Assembly (NCBI GenBank): GCA_905221605.1
Contig: CAJNDS010002297.1
Span: 337,001 to 401,000, forward strand
Source: Symbiodinium natans
Lineage: Eukaryota > Sar > Dinophyceae > Suessiales > Symbiodiniaceae
DNA: 64,000 nt
Direction: 5' to 3'
The notes beneath the pieces were generated by a model. It saw only the letters and a program-made list of their open reading frames with translations, did not search any database and was not told the origin of the DNA. Position numbers and translations under genes: made by a program. This document shows, piece by piece, positions 35,461 to 46,972 of the stretch. The stretch's first letter is position 1; the number at the start of each line of letters is the position of its first letter.

Positions 35461-38400
35461 AGGTTGTCAGACCAGCCTGACATGCTATGCCCCTAAGCCC
35501 TAAGCCCTAAGCCTTCGAATTTTGTATATCTGGGCTCGGCCAGCCTTTACATTCATACTCATTCATGTTGTTCACGTTCATCATGAGGTCCTTGCAGGAC
35601 ATTGACTCCATGATGCAACAGGGCGTGGAACAGAAGGCCGCTCGGGGCCTCCGACTTGTGTGTGACCTTGACAAAGCGGGCATCGCAGCTGCGTCAAGGA
35701 TTCTTAGTGTCGTACTGCAGAAGCCAGACCCCAAGCTCACAAGACCCTAACTTGTCATATCCTAAGCTTCCTAAACGCTAACAGCCCTAAACCCTGAATA
35801 AACCCTGACCACCTCCCAACCCAAAGAGGTGTCCGCGGATTCAAATGGAACCATTGACAGAGGCGACATGGGGGACATGCTGGAGGCATTGGACCCGGAC
35901 CACCCCAAAACCTAAACTTGGGGTAGATCCGGTGGTTTTTTTGCGTGCTTCGCCGCTTTGTCCTCAACCCCAGCCTGAAAACCCTAAACCCCAAACCCTA
36001 CTGTAAGGCCAAACCCCAAGTCCCAAACCCAAGTCCCAAACCCCAAACCTCAACCCCTGAAACCTCCTAAAACCCCAAAGGGAACAATCTTTTTCTAGTA
36101 GCCCTGCGCCGATCTAAGCTCCAGGGTTTAGGCTTATCAGGGAACTTCTCGTACCCGGCTGAAGGGACACCGGGCTTGTGGGGTCTAGACTATACATGTG
36201 AGTTCATTATAGGGTTTCAGGGAGGGCTCGGGGTTTGACTCACGTTTAGTTTGACTCACGTTTAGGATATGTACGATTCGGGGCTTGGGGTTCGTGTTCC
36301 TAACTTCGGTCCCCCTTGCCTCTCGCCAAGCTTGAATTTGGAGAGTTGGGGTTTGAAGGCGCAGCTGAGCTCCGGACACTGGATCGCGGACGCTGCTTGG
36401 AAAGGCGCTTGCGAGTGGCTTCTGGCAAAAGAGCCTGAGACAGAGCTGCAGAATCTTTTTCTACCTTTTTTTCTCCTGCCTTGGGCTTCTAAGGGTTTAG
36501 GGTATGGTTTCTGCATTGCCTAGGCCCTAGGCCTTCAAGACACTTCAGTCTAGCCAAGGGGTTGCTCCCGTCCGTGCCTAGGGTTGCCCCCAAATCCTAA
36601 ACCAAACCAAGGAGTACATCTGGAGGACTTGGATTCCTCAGGCCCCGGCAGTTTCTCTGGACTCGTTGGGCCTCTCAGCCCCCAAAATCACCTCCACTCT
36701 TACCCCCCCCCCCCAACCAAAGCCTCAACTCCCCATTCGAGAGGCTGACAGCTGTCTTCATGGCCAAGGCTTGTTTTCGGTGCCCTGGCCCTTCGGGTGG
36801 TTGTTGCGTCTCAGGGCCCCTTTGGGGTTTGGGGTTGCTGAGCCGCCAAGCCTCCGTGAGTTTGGGTTTGGGGTTGGGGAAAACCCTAAACCCGACTGGG
36901 GTTTGGGGCTTGGGGTTTGGGGGATGGGGTAGCTCCCGGTCTTGGGTGAACCCGAAATCTGAGTCTCCTTTCATGTGTCTTCCGGAAATCGGAGTTTCTG
37001 CCCAAACCCCTAAACCCTAAACCCTAAACCCTAAACCCTAAACCCTAAACCCTAAACCCTAAACCCTAAACCCTAAACCCTAAGCCCTAAACCCTAAACC
37101 CTAAACCCTAAATCCTATACCTTAACCCTGAACCCGAAACCCTAAACCCTAAACCCCTCAACCCCTAAAGCCGTCCACCTTTCTCAGACTTCCGCCGGCT
37201 GGCTGGAGGTCCGGCAGGTGGGGACGCGGATGTGGTCTAGGGTGGTTTGGGGTTGAGTTTTACTATGATGATGATGATGATGATGATGATGATGTTTATC
37301 ATTATTGTTATGATTATTATTATGATGATTATCGTGATTATGTTTTTGGTGGGTTTGGGCCCAGCAATTCAGGTGCTCAACCCTCCATCGCCTGGAGACC
37401 CAAAAGAATCCCCAAAAACCCGAAACCCATCTGCACCCTAAGCTGCAGGAAGCCCTACAGAACCCTAGAACCCCAAATTCACCCCTCTCAGAACCCTGAA
37501 CGCTTCAAACTCTCAGAGAACTCCCCCAAAACACCTTAGCTGCTTCCTACACCCTGAGCCCGAAACACTACCCTGCACACCCTACAACCCGAACCCTAAA
37601 CCTAAACCTACACCTAAACCCTAAACCCTAAACCCTAAACCCCAAACTCCCCTATGAATTTGCAGGTGGGTGCTGTCTGCCGCCCCTGCGAGCCGGGATC
37701 CCGGTCGCAGAGCCTTGGCACGGTGTTAGGTGCTTTTAGGGTGTTTAGGGACTCTTAAAGTTTCGGGGTTTAGGCTTTGGGGGGGGGTTGGGGTTTAGGG
37801 ACTCTTGAGGGGTTTAGGGTGGATCTTCGGGTTTAGGGGTTTAGCAATTTGGGGTTCTTGGGAGGTGTAGGGGTTCAGGAATTCAGGGGTTTGGGGATGT
37901 TTAGGGATGCTTGGGATTCTTAGAGTTTAGGGGCTCAAGGATTTTCAGGGTTTAGAGGTTCTTGGGATTTGGGGTTCAGGGGCGCCCAGGATTAAAAGGT
38001 TTCGAGGGGGTCTTCAGCTATCCGAAGCCTTTTGTTTGCGGTGCCCTGAACTCCAAAACCCGGCCGCGCGAGTCGCTGAAGCGGAGCCCATCAAGGTTAG
38101 TCCGCTGAACCCTAAACCCCTCGCAGCTTCTTTGGGGTCTCCTTGAGCTCCAACCCAGGATGATCACAGACGACACCCAGGTGGACACAGCTGTTTGTCG
38201 CCGCCCGCTTGCAACAGCCCCGCAAGAGAGGAAATGGCTTGGGATTCCGGAGATGGCCGCAGTATGGTGCAGCCAAGCCAAGGTGCCCAACAAGCCGAAA
38301 GCCTAAGCCCAATAAGCCCATGCTTGATAGGCCTGATAGGCATGACATCCCCGGAGCCCTCAACCCATGAATCCTTGAATCCTGGAATCCAAGATCCCAG

Positions 38401-41400
38401 CATCTGAGGTCCTTGCGACCCCGGCTACAAACAGCCGTCATTCTCCGCACTCTCTTGTGGCGAGTGCCCGCGTGGGAGAATCTCCGACTCATTCGGGAGC
38501 ACGGAGTGCAGCAAGTGCCCAATAGGCAGGGCTTTTGAGTCTGCGGTTCAAGGGTTATTGTTAAGGCTTCGGTGTTTGGCCATCGCAGGCGTTTCATTGC
38601 TTTCTCATTTTCTGGCCAGAAAGGGCCGGCTGTCCGCCACGTTGCTCATCGCGATGCGAGTCCTAATTACTAATGGCCCCAGCCCTAAACCCTAAACCCT
38701 AAACCCTAAAACCCAAAACCCAAAACCCTAAACCCTAAACCCTAAACCCTAGAGGCTTCTTCCAGAATCGGACGGGTCAAAGCACCTGCTTGGCCTGCCC
38801 AAAGAACATGGTGACAAGCATCGAGGGCGCCACCACTGAGTTAGAGTGCATCTGCAGCGAAGACACGATCCTCGGCCATATTGCTTGTAAAGGGCACCCC
38901 AGGATCACGGCTCGTTTTCAGGGATTTGGGGCTTAGCAGTTGAGGGTACAATAGGGCAGAAGCCAGCGCTTGTCCCAAATGAAATGTGCAAGAAAGGGTA
39001 CCGGGAACAGTAGCAACGGCGCAGCGATGCAGGTATTGGCAGATGGAGTCATCGACATGTGTCCAATGCCCCCAAGAGCCTGGGCCCTGTCAACCAAGCA
39101 ACAGTTGTCTTTCTGAGATTCCACAGATTTTGTGTTTTGGGTGGCGGCAGCAATTTCTTTTTTGGGTGGGGGGAAGCAACTATATGCTTTGGGTGGGGGA
39201 AGCAGAAAGGCTGAGGAGGCATTGGGGGGGGGGGGGGGTTTAGTTTGTTTTTTTTCTTTCCGGTGTGGGATGGCCTTGGTCCGAGGAGTTCATTTGCAAC
39301 GGCAGCTTCGCCCCGCCAATGCAGAGGGCAGGGCACTGGGCAGAAGACCTCGGAGGAGGGAGATCACGTTGAGAGGTGTTGAGGCGTCAGGGTGTTGAGG
39401 CGTTGAGAGTCGGACAGGCTGGTGCCTGCTAAGACACCCTAAACCTTGGAGAGGAGGAGACTACTCGATCTACTACTGCCGGGACTTGCTCCGCTGCCCG
39501 CAGGGATACCCTGGGCAGTGCCAGGTTGGTCGTACAGGCCAGGTTGTGCAACTCTAGATCTCGAGCGCTTGGGGGTCAGACCCTTTTTCCTCTGAGAGAG
39601 ACCTTCGACCCTGGGCCTGAATTAAAATTCCAAAAAGCAGTAGCCTGAGCTTGGGGAGGCGTCGCGTGTGCAGATTGCTACAAGGGCTTTGCCGCCGCCG
39701 CCGATGGAAGCTGCCAGCCTTGTGATGCATTGAAGATGTGGCCGTTTATCCTCCTGCCGGTTGTGATCGTGGGGGTGGTGCCGATCTTGGTTTTTGCGAG
39801 CGTCATGCTCAGCAGAGCCCGGAGAGTGGCCATCACTGTCTTCGTGGTTTGCCTGGTCTTTGGCCAGCTCGTGGTTTGCTTGCAGTCCCTGGAAGCCATA
39901 TACCAATTCGACATTCTCTGGGTGGACCCAGCGAAGGCTGTGCTCTCTTCCTTGGCAATCTTCAGCCTGGACATCGAGTTCTCTTGCGTGCTACCTCCGC
40001 GAAGCTTCCTGATGGAGTATGCCTTTCAGCTGATGGCTTACCCGATTGTGCTGGTGTCAACCTTCCTCCTCTGGTACATGGCACGGTTTACTCGCAAGCG
40101 TGTGAGCTTCAGTGCATTCGTGAACTTGCATGGAATTGTGCTGGTGGCATTGCTAACGGCAATGTCTTTGAGTGTACTTCGGCCCTTCCAGTGTCGGGAG
40201 AACCCGAACGGCTTGGCGACCATGGTGACCCAAACAGATGTCGTTTGCTGGACCACTGGAAAACATGGAGGGCTTGTTGCCTTAGCTGTCGTAGGAGTTC
40301 TCGCATACCCGGTGTCGATCCTCTCGGCCATCAGCTTCCTCACATGGAAGTACCCCATCTGGCTTCGATCGTCCAGTGGCCTGGAGGTGCTCGAGCGGTA
40401 CAAGTTCCTCTTCGGCCGCTTCCGCCCCGAGCGCTACTACTACGGTCTCCTGCTGTCTTGGCACAACCTGGTGGTGGCCCTGATCCCGGCGGCGCTGGTG
40501 TCCGTGCCCGCATTGCAGGTGGGCATCATGGGCATCGTGGTCTGCGTAAAGCTGACCACGCAGAGTCTGCTTTGGCCCTGGCGTGTCGATGTGGCCAACT
40601 ACAATGACATGGTGCTCTCTGCGGGCCTTCTGATCTTGCTGCTTCTGGCGTCACCATTGTTGAATCTGAATGAGCAGAAGGCCATGGAGTTTGTTGCAGT
40701 TCTTCTGGCTTGCGTTATGTTCATCTTACCTATTGCAGCCTTGCTCGCAGCATCTGCCGCTGTTTGCTTCCGACTTCGCCCGCAAAGCAAGTACTCCATG
40801 TTCCTCTGCCACCACAAGGCGGGCGCCGGGGCCCTCTGCCGCTTCATCAAGCTCATCGTGCACAAGTACGGGCGCATGAACATCTTCCTGGACTCCGACG
40901 AGCTCGACGACCTCGCCCGCATCTTCGAGATCGTCAGCTCGGACACCCGCTGCCTGGTGGCGGTGCTCACGCCCGAGCTGCTGCAGCGCGCCCCGGCCCA
41001 GCAAGAAAGAATTGAGTTGCCATGATTTGCGTGACCACTCCTCTCTCTCCTGATCCTTTGCCCCTCCCCCCCCCCCCCCCCCCCCCCCCCCCCAAGCAAA
41101 AAACAAAAGACAAACAGCAAGAAGCAGCAAGAGCCTGGCGACGGACAGGCATGTGGTGCGCGGGGGAGCTGACGAGCGCCCGCAAGCACGGAATCCCCAT
41201 CATCCCGCTCTACTGCGACGGCTACGCCTTCCCCGATGCGGACAGCATCAACAACATCCAGTCCGTGTGGACCGAGGAGCAGCAGTACACCCTCACCAGC
41301 CACGGCATCTCCATGGAGGACATCAAGGCGCTTGCTTCCCGGTCGGCAGACGACCAGTCACAAGATATACAGTATACTCAGTATACAGCAAAAATGAGAG

Positions 41401-44400
41401 GGCAGCAGCAACACCGCGACAACCACAAGGTTAAAGGCAACAACTCAAAAAAGTTATGCACGTCCGACAGCAGGGCCGTCAAACCCCCCGACAAGGCAGT
41501 TACACCCCACTTTGATCAATGCCACCAGGTAACCCTGTTCCCGGAACTGTGAAGTCGGGCTACTTGAATGGCTCATAGTTGCCACAGCGACTCCACTCAA
41601 CCGAACACCCAAAAAGTGCCAAGCCATAACCTCGCATTCTTGCGCTATCTCGCGTGCTTTGCTGTGGGCACAGTGTTGTGTTTGGCGTCGTGATACTTTG
41701 ATAGATGTGGTAGACGTTTTACAGGACTTTAGGGTCAAGTGCAAGTTGTGTGTCAATGATTGCGTTTGTTTTTTTTGGACGAGTCTGGTCTTGTGATGCG
41801 GATATGGTGCCAACGTTGCTGGCGTTTAGCCTGTTGGTGCAATGTCAACATTTGGGTCATCACGTGGCATCTTGGTGTACATTCCTGCTTTTGAGACAGA
41901 TTGTTTTGCATCGATGCAGTTGTTGCCTTGAGCCCTCGGTGGGCGTTTTGGTGCAGATTTGGTTAGCGCTTTGCCTGGCCCCATCTCGAATCTGTTCAGA
42001 CTTGTGGTAGTCCTTGGGAAGTTGGCGTGACTTTCGCCGATTTGAGAACCCCCGAAAAGCCTTTGGCTCATGCCACCGGCCTGCGAATGAGTCCAGGTAC
42101 CACCATGTCGTGAAACCACGGCTAAGACCGACGGCCATGCTCACAACATGCCTGATGATTTCGGTGCACGCGTTAAGCGTACAGCTAGCCCATAGCTAGC
42201 TCAACAACCGCCTGGCCACGCACCGGGGACGAAGGAGCATGCACGATTGAACTTTCACTGATTCCCATAGATGGCAAGCTCACATCAAACCTTCAGCCCG
42301 TGAACCTTAAAGCCCAAGAACGAAACCCTTCGAAACCGAAACCCCTGAGCAGGCCGCCTACATCCATATCCGCACCCTTACCTTTGTTACGCTTCGGCGC
42401 TCGGATCGTCTCGAGGAGCCTCATGAGCTCTTTCTGTTTAGCGTTTTCAGATATATTTTTTCTTCCGGGTGAACGGGTGTCGTGAGTTTAGAACCTAACA
42501 GGTTCCGGTTTAGTGCATGTATGGGTCATGGGGGGGGGGGGGAACAGGGGTGCCTCGCAAGGAGCAGGAGCGCGCGGTGCTGCGGTTGATGTCGGCCGTG
42601 TCGCCAGGTTGGCAGGGTGGAGCGCGATCGTTGAAGGTTTCGTTTGTGGGCATGGAGGGTTTGGGGTTTAGGGTTTATGGTTTGTAGGTCTTCTTGAGGT
42701 GCTTGTCCGGTTTGTGGGGTTGTGCTGTTTTTTTCACCTTAAACGCACTAGCGCTCCCAAACCCCAAACCCCAAACCCCAAACCCCAAACCCCAAACCCC
42801 AAACCCCAAACCCCAAACCCCAAACCCCAAACCCCAAACCCCAAACCCCAAACCCTAGGACTTTGCGCTGAAAAAGAAACCCCCAAACGTTGCACAAGAG
42901 CTGCCGATCCAGGAAGCGCCGGAGTCGAAGTGCCACCCCAAGGACTTTCTGGGCTCTGTGTAGGGTTTAGGGTTCAGGGTTCAGGGTTTTCGGGTTTAGG
43001 GTTTAGGGTTTTAGGGTTTAGGGTTTAGGGTTTAGGGTTTAGACTGTCCCGACAGCCCTACTGACAACAAGTAGAGGATCCATCGCCAACGCTCGCATCC
43101 TCGTCTGCTCCTCCGACGCTGAGCCGGAGTTCGTGTCCACCCGACTCCTCCTGCAGCAGATGATCCAGAGGCTCCCCCCCCCCCCCCCCCGAGTTCGGGG
43201 GCATCCCAACTTCCCAACCCCAAGCACTCAGCTCCCCTTGGACTGTCTTAGACTCCGAAGCTCTGAGCCCCTAAACCCTAAACCCCAAACCCCAAACCCT
43301 AAACCCTAAACCCTAAACCCTAAACCCTAAACCCTGAACCCTGAACTTTCCCGAACTTCCCTGAGGCATCTGCAGGTTGCGGTCTTCAGCGCGCAGTCGC
43401 CGGCTGATCTCCCAGTCGCGACCAGGGCCACCTTCGTGGTGGTGTTGCTGAGCCTTCCCTGATTTGCCAGGCTTTGGGAATCCGAGGTTTTTCCAATGTT
43501 CTTGCTGGGTTTAGGCGATGAATCTCGGGACTCTTTGCCGGAATGCAAGTTAACTGTGTGTTGGCATAAAGACTTGCCCCTTCCCTTGGATGTCTGCTCC
43601 CGTCCAAACCCTCAACCCCCCAAAACGAAGCCTCCGCTGAACCCAAAAAACCCTAAACTTCAAGTCCTAAACCCTAAACCCTAAACCCTAAACCCTAAAC
43701 CCTAAACCCTAAACCCTAAACCCCATAAAGCCCCAGCAGCTCAAGCCTAAGGAGCCGCGGTGTTCTCAAGGACGCCACCTTTGCCAGGCTGGCTGTGGCC
43801 ATCCGCCCCTCGGAGGGTTCGGGTTTTGAGGGTTTGCTGTGGGATTTCGTGGGGTTTTTTCGGGTCAGGTTATAAGGGTTAAAGTCGTTGAAGCTTCAGG
43901 GAGTGGGTGGGTGGGTCCAGGGTTTCGGGGTGTTGGTGGATGCAGGGTGTGTGGGCGTGCCGCCTCCTTGGCTCTGGTTGCGATAGGGTTTAGGCGCTCC
44001 CAAGCAAAACCTTACACCTAAACAGTGCCTGTGAATGTGAGGAAGCGAGAGGATCGAGTTCGTGCCGGTGAATGATGGGTCCTTCCAGTTCCCCTCGCCA
44101 GAGTTCTACCGGAAGGCCAGGCACCCCTTTATAAGTCGGCGAGCGGTGCCTGCACGAACCAGCAGCCGGAACTCCGATCCTCTACGAGAATCCATGGCCC
44201 CCAAAACCATGGACCCTCTCAAACAAGAATCCCTCAAGAACGCCTTGGAGTATCCTAAAGCTCTACACAGATCCCATGGCCTTTTGCAAGGTAGAAGGCG
44301 GGGACATCGCCATCGCGGGACTTTCGGAAGACTCAGGGCCAGCGTTGGCAAAGGCCTACCAGGCAAGGGATCTGACTCTGAAGCATGGATTGTGTACCTT

Positions 44401-44818
44401 CGAGGGCGAATGTGCCGAGGGCCCCCAGTTCGGATGGCTGTTCAAAGATAGATGCACTGTTTCGGTTCGATGTTGCCTATGCCCCAAGCCCTATTCCCTC
44501 ATACGTGGCGTCAACCGCGATTCTTGGATGTTGTAGCCCCAGCCCCAGAGAGCGAGAAGCTGGCTTGTGAGGCCATCCTCTCCATCTTGGCTCTCCCCTT
44601 CGCTCCGCATGGATCTAGTGGGATCTTGGACAGGCAAGGGCTGTGTGGAGAGTTTGGGCCTTTTGGTCTATCTTCGGGGCCTGAAGCCATTCTTGCGATC
44701 CCGCAAGCCAGAGCATCTTGTTTCAAGCCCTGAACCCTCAGTGGCGAGGCAAGTCATGCAGATCTGCCAGCGATTCGGCAACTTAGAGGACTCGCCGCAG
44801 AGAAGGCCCCGGGCTTAA
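33118..44818 (+). CDS. Transmembrane TIR receptor, copy 1 (start not found)
   Basis: Exons found by comparison with copies 2 and 3, roughly: 33118-33268, 33397-33530, 34545-34721, 34790-34940, 35088-35460, 35598-35705, 36375-36455, 37666-37720, 38410-38522, 38753-38868, 39285-39345, 39456-39525, 39674-40987, 41149-41327, 42562-42608, 43085-43165, 43380-43460, 43745-43815, 44050-44120, 44288-44368, 44525-44632, 44745-44818. Order of modules: solute-binding ectodomain (LAEEVLGYNV, DDYRSYDALY, FVFWEPDVTF), Cys-rich repeats (CGECPRGR, CSKCPIGR), membrane bundle, TIR, and a second TIR-like module (FVPVNDGSFQFP). It ends with RPRA and a TAA. The introns hold many telomere-like and satellite repeats. 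The first exon with a signal peptide was not identified. Frames are conserved, so I judge it a gene, though small exons are uncertain. Confidence 0.6.
33775..33870. repeat. (GA)n-rich microsatellite in a copy 1 intron
   Basis: A GAGAGAGA-rich run on the + strand within the intron between the exons at about 33530 and 34545. Simple repeat; no coding content. Confidence 0.85.
37005..37172. repeat. Telomere-like CCCTAAA block in a copy 1 intron
   Basis: About 20 copies of CCCTAAA, many perfect, within an intron of the first receptor gene, between the exons at about 36455 and 37666. A looser block follows at 37590-37650. Confidence 0.9.
37264..37345. repeat. (ATG)n / (ATT)n trinucleotide microsatellite
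   Basis: Ten ATG triplets in a row, then irregular ATT/ATG triplets. It lies in the same intron as the CCCTAAA block. The Met/Ile-rich open frame over it is a repeat artefact. Confidence 0.9.
38683..38752. repeat. Telomere-like block abutting an exon
   Basis: CCCTAAA copies with CCCAAAA variants run directly into the acceptor (CCCTAG) of the Cys-rich exon that begins at about 38753. The repeat thus forms the 3' end of the intron. Confidence 0.8.
39674..40987 (+). CDS. Copy 1 membrane-bundle and TIR exon
   Basis: One 438-codon exon. It opens with CDCYKGF-type Cys-rich sequence, then carries about eight hydrophobic segments (for example [64 protein letters not shown]-like stretches). After the last helix ([12 protein letters not shown]) comes the TIR start LCHHKAGAG, the BB-loop-like [12 protein letters not shown], and [13 protein letters not shown]. 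Copies 2 and 3 have an intron inside this stretch (after QSLE), absent here. The exon ends with a GC donor (CTGCAGC|GCGCC). Reading through gives a stop 11 codons later. Confidence 0.8.
41058..41096. repeat. Poly-C run inside the TIR intron, copy 1
   Basis: A run of about 30 C lies in the 161-nt intron (40988-41148) that splits the TIR domain. The same intron in copies 2 and 3 carries it at about 52310-52341 and 62990-63019. Confidence 0.9.
41149..41327 (+). CDS. Copy 1 TIR catalytic exon
   Basis: Begins after a GACAG acceptor and encodes [20 protein letters not shown] and on to [11 protein letters not shown]. The WCxxEL motif holds the glutamate that is catalytic in NAD-cleaving TIR domains such as those of plants and SARM1. 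Nucleotide sequence is essentially identical to the exons of copies 2 and 3, unlike the exons further out. Confidence 0.75.
42755..43045. repeat. CCCCAAA satellite and TTTAGGG block in a copy 1 intron
   Basis: Some 14 perfect copies of the heptamer CCCCAAA at 42758-42855, then about 100 bases of other sequence, then TTTAGGG copies of opposite orientation at 42962-43040. The two could pair as an imperfect inverted repeat. Confidence 0.85.
43265..43340. repeat. Telomere-like CCCTAAA block
   Basis: About ten copies of CCCTAAA/CCCCAAA in the intron before the copy 1 exon at 43380. A similar block of nine copies lies at 43660-43725, before the next exon. Confidence 0.85.
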
Positions 44819-45416
44819 ATGGCTTCTTCAGAGCATGGTTGCGGGGCTCGTGGCGTTGTTGCTTGGCATGTTTGGGGCTGTGTGTGTGTCTCAAATCCCA
44901 GCCCCAGCCCGCAGGAGGCACAACTTGTAAAAACACACACGCAAGCGCACACACACAACCAACACACACAGGTCCGCACCCTCTTTCGAAGGAGTCGTAT
45001 GTGCAACGGCATCATGGGGATAAGGTTTCTGTCCATTGCACTTTGGCTCGCATGATGCACCAAAACATGAAGCGAGCTTCTTTGTTAGGCAGCGTCTCAC
45101 AACATGTTCGCTGCCCCCCTGCAAGTTAGTAATCCTGGGCAAACAGACGTGTACACACACACACATGCGGCCGCCGAATCTGAGCCCAAAGCCAAGGAAC
45201 TAATGCCCCTAGTCCATCTATAGGTTTAAGATGCTTCGAAACCAGTTGAAGCTCATGGAGAAAGGTGGGAAAGACACGAACCTCCTCTTGCGATACACGA
45301 CCCCCCCAACCCCGCCTCAAACCTTAACCCCGAACCCGAACGCCAAACCGACAACCCCCCAAACCCTAAACGTTAAACCTTCCCCCCCACCCCCCGAAAG
45401 AAAAAGACAAACATCC

Positions 45417-45580
45417 TTATACATGTATATATATGTATATATATATATATATCTGTATATGTATATAAATAAATAAATACATATATATATATATATATGT
45501 ATGTATGTATAGGTGTATGTATACGTATGTGTATGTATGTATATATATATATATAGACATACATATATATACACACATAA
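45417..45580. repeat. TATG/TA microsatellite
   Basis: Mixed (TA)n, TATG and GTAT repeats over about 160 bases. The Tyr/Ile/Met frames on both strands are artefacts of the repeat. Confidence 0.9.
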
Positions 45581-45732
45581 ACGAATCCGGAACCAAATCC
45601 GGCGCAAGGTTCAGCCCTCCGCTCAAGGAAACCAACGCCACGAGCGAGGCTAAAGATGAGGCCCTGCGGCCTTCGGTTGTAAGGTTCAGGGCTTACAGGG
45701 TCAGAGAGTTCAGGGGTTGGGGGGAAGGGTTT

Positions 45733-45832
45733 GGGTTTAGGGTTTAGGGTTTAGGGTTTAGGGTTTAGGGTTTAGGGTTTAGGGTTTAGGGTTTAGGGTT
45801 TAGGGTTTAGGGTTTAGGGTTTAGGGCTTATA
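45733..45832. repeat. Telomere-like TTTAGGG array
   Basis: About 14 consecutive TTTAGGG copies, almost all perfect, on the + strand. It is interstitial, between two receptor gene copies. Confidence 0.92.
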
Positions 45833-46921
45833 GGGTTTACGGGGCTTATGGGGTTTAGGCGTCAGGTTTGCGGGTCTGTAAATTCCGGGTTTGTGGTTCA
45901 TTTTGTTTAAGCGCCTTAACCAGGTCCTTCTGTTGTCCTTTTGCTTTCTTCCAGTTTAGATATTAGAGCATCCCTTCGCCCTTACAACGACTGAATAGAA
46001 GCAGCCGTATGCGCCAGGCAGGGGCTCTCGCTGTCTGTGTGTCTCTCGCTCTTTCCTTTTTTCTTTCTTTCTGCATTTCTTTCTTTCTTTTCTTCACTTC
46101 TTTGTCTTTCTGAACTGTCGCCGTGGATACATCGCCGGTGTGTATGACAGGCCTTTACTCCGTCTCCAGCATCTGCAGAGACCGACGACATGAGCTCCAG
46201 TGATGATGCTCTGTGCGTGTGATTTGTAGTGCTGGGATGTAGGCTTGCCGGAATGAGTGTGTTTAGAGGCATGCAGGGTGGCAGGCGAGAGCCCGCAAGC
46301 CTCCGCGCAAAAACGTGATAGTGTGATTGGAGACCTCGTTTTCTGCCACGTGAGTGGCCTCGATGTACAGCGATCTTGACCAGCACGTGGCTCGTGCCAC
46401 CTTTCATTCTTCCGGACCGTGCTGAAACCGAAGGTTTTGGGATGCTCCAACGTTGATGTTAACGCAGGCCCCTGAACCCCTCAAACCTATGCAGCCTAAG
46501 CAGCCTGAGCACCCTACTGCTTACGAGTCGCATCTTCTGAATCCCATCGAAGAATCCTTGGGGGTCGTTTGTTTTTTTGTGCTCCCCTGTGCCCAGGCCA
46601 GGAGTGCTCACCCACAAACGTGGCCGTTTCGATTCCATCAGGAACTCCTACCTTAAGACGAAGAAAGAACGTGCTCAGGGTTTCGGATGCAAGATGCAGG
46701 ATTTAACTTTCGGGTTCCCTTGGCAGGGGACTTGTCGGAATCCAATGTGGTCAAGGCACGAGGTGCGATGTACCCAGGTAGTGGGAACATTTGGGAACAA
46801 TGGAAGACATGTGGCCGGCGTGGCGCTTTCAAGGCAAAACCCTCCACATGCCAAGGCCGACAATCCAAGTGCCTCAGCCATGTTCCTCAGCTCAAGTTGC
46901 CCGCTGGGGCTTGGGGCTGAG

Positions 46922-46972
46922 ATGCTGGGATTTGCGCTGGTCCTCTGCGCATCCGCGGCCGCTCGGTTCAAT
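46922..46972 (+). CDS. Putative signal-peptide exon of copy 2
   Basis: [17 protein letters not shown] from the ATG at 46922 is a textbook short signal peptide, with a stop (TGA) right after. A GA donor (AATT|GA) could join it to the ectodomain exon at 47252, which itself lacks any signal sequence. The join is inferred from need and position only. Confidence 0.4.

Larger units (their letters stand above)
44819..46921. other. Spacer between receptor copies 1 and 2
   Basis: No gene is supported. It contains a (CA)n patch at 44930-44975, long TA-rich microsatellites at 45417-45578, and a perfect TTTAGGG array at 45733-45832 (about 14 copies). A CT-rich stretch at 46020-46105 precedes about 800 bases of mixed sequence. 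Open frames over these are repeat translations or short. Confidence 0.5.
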
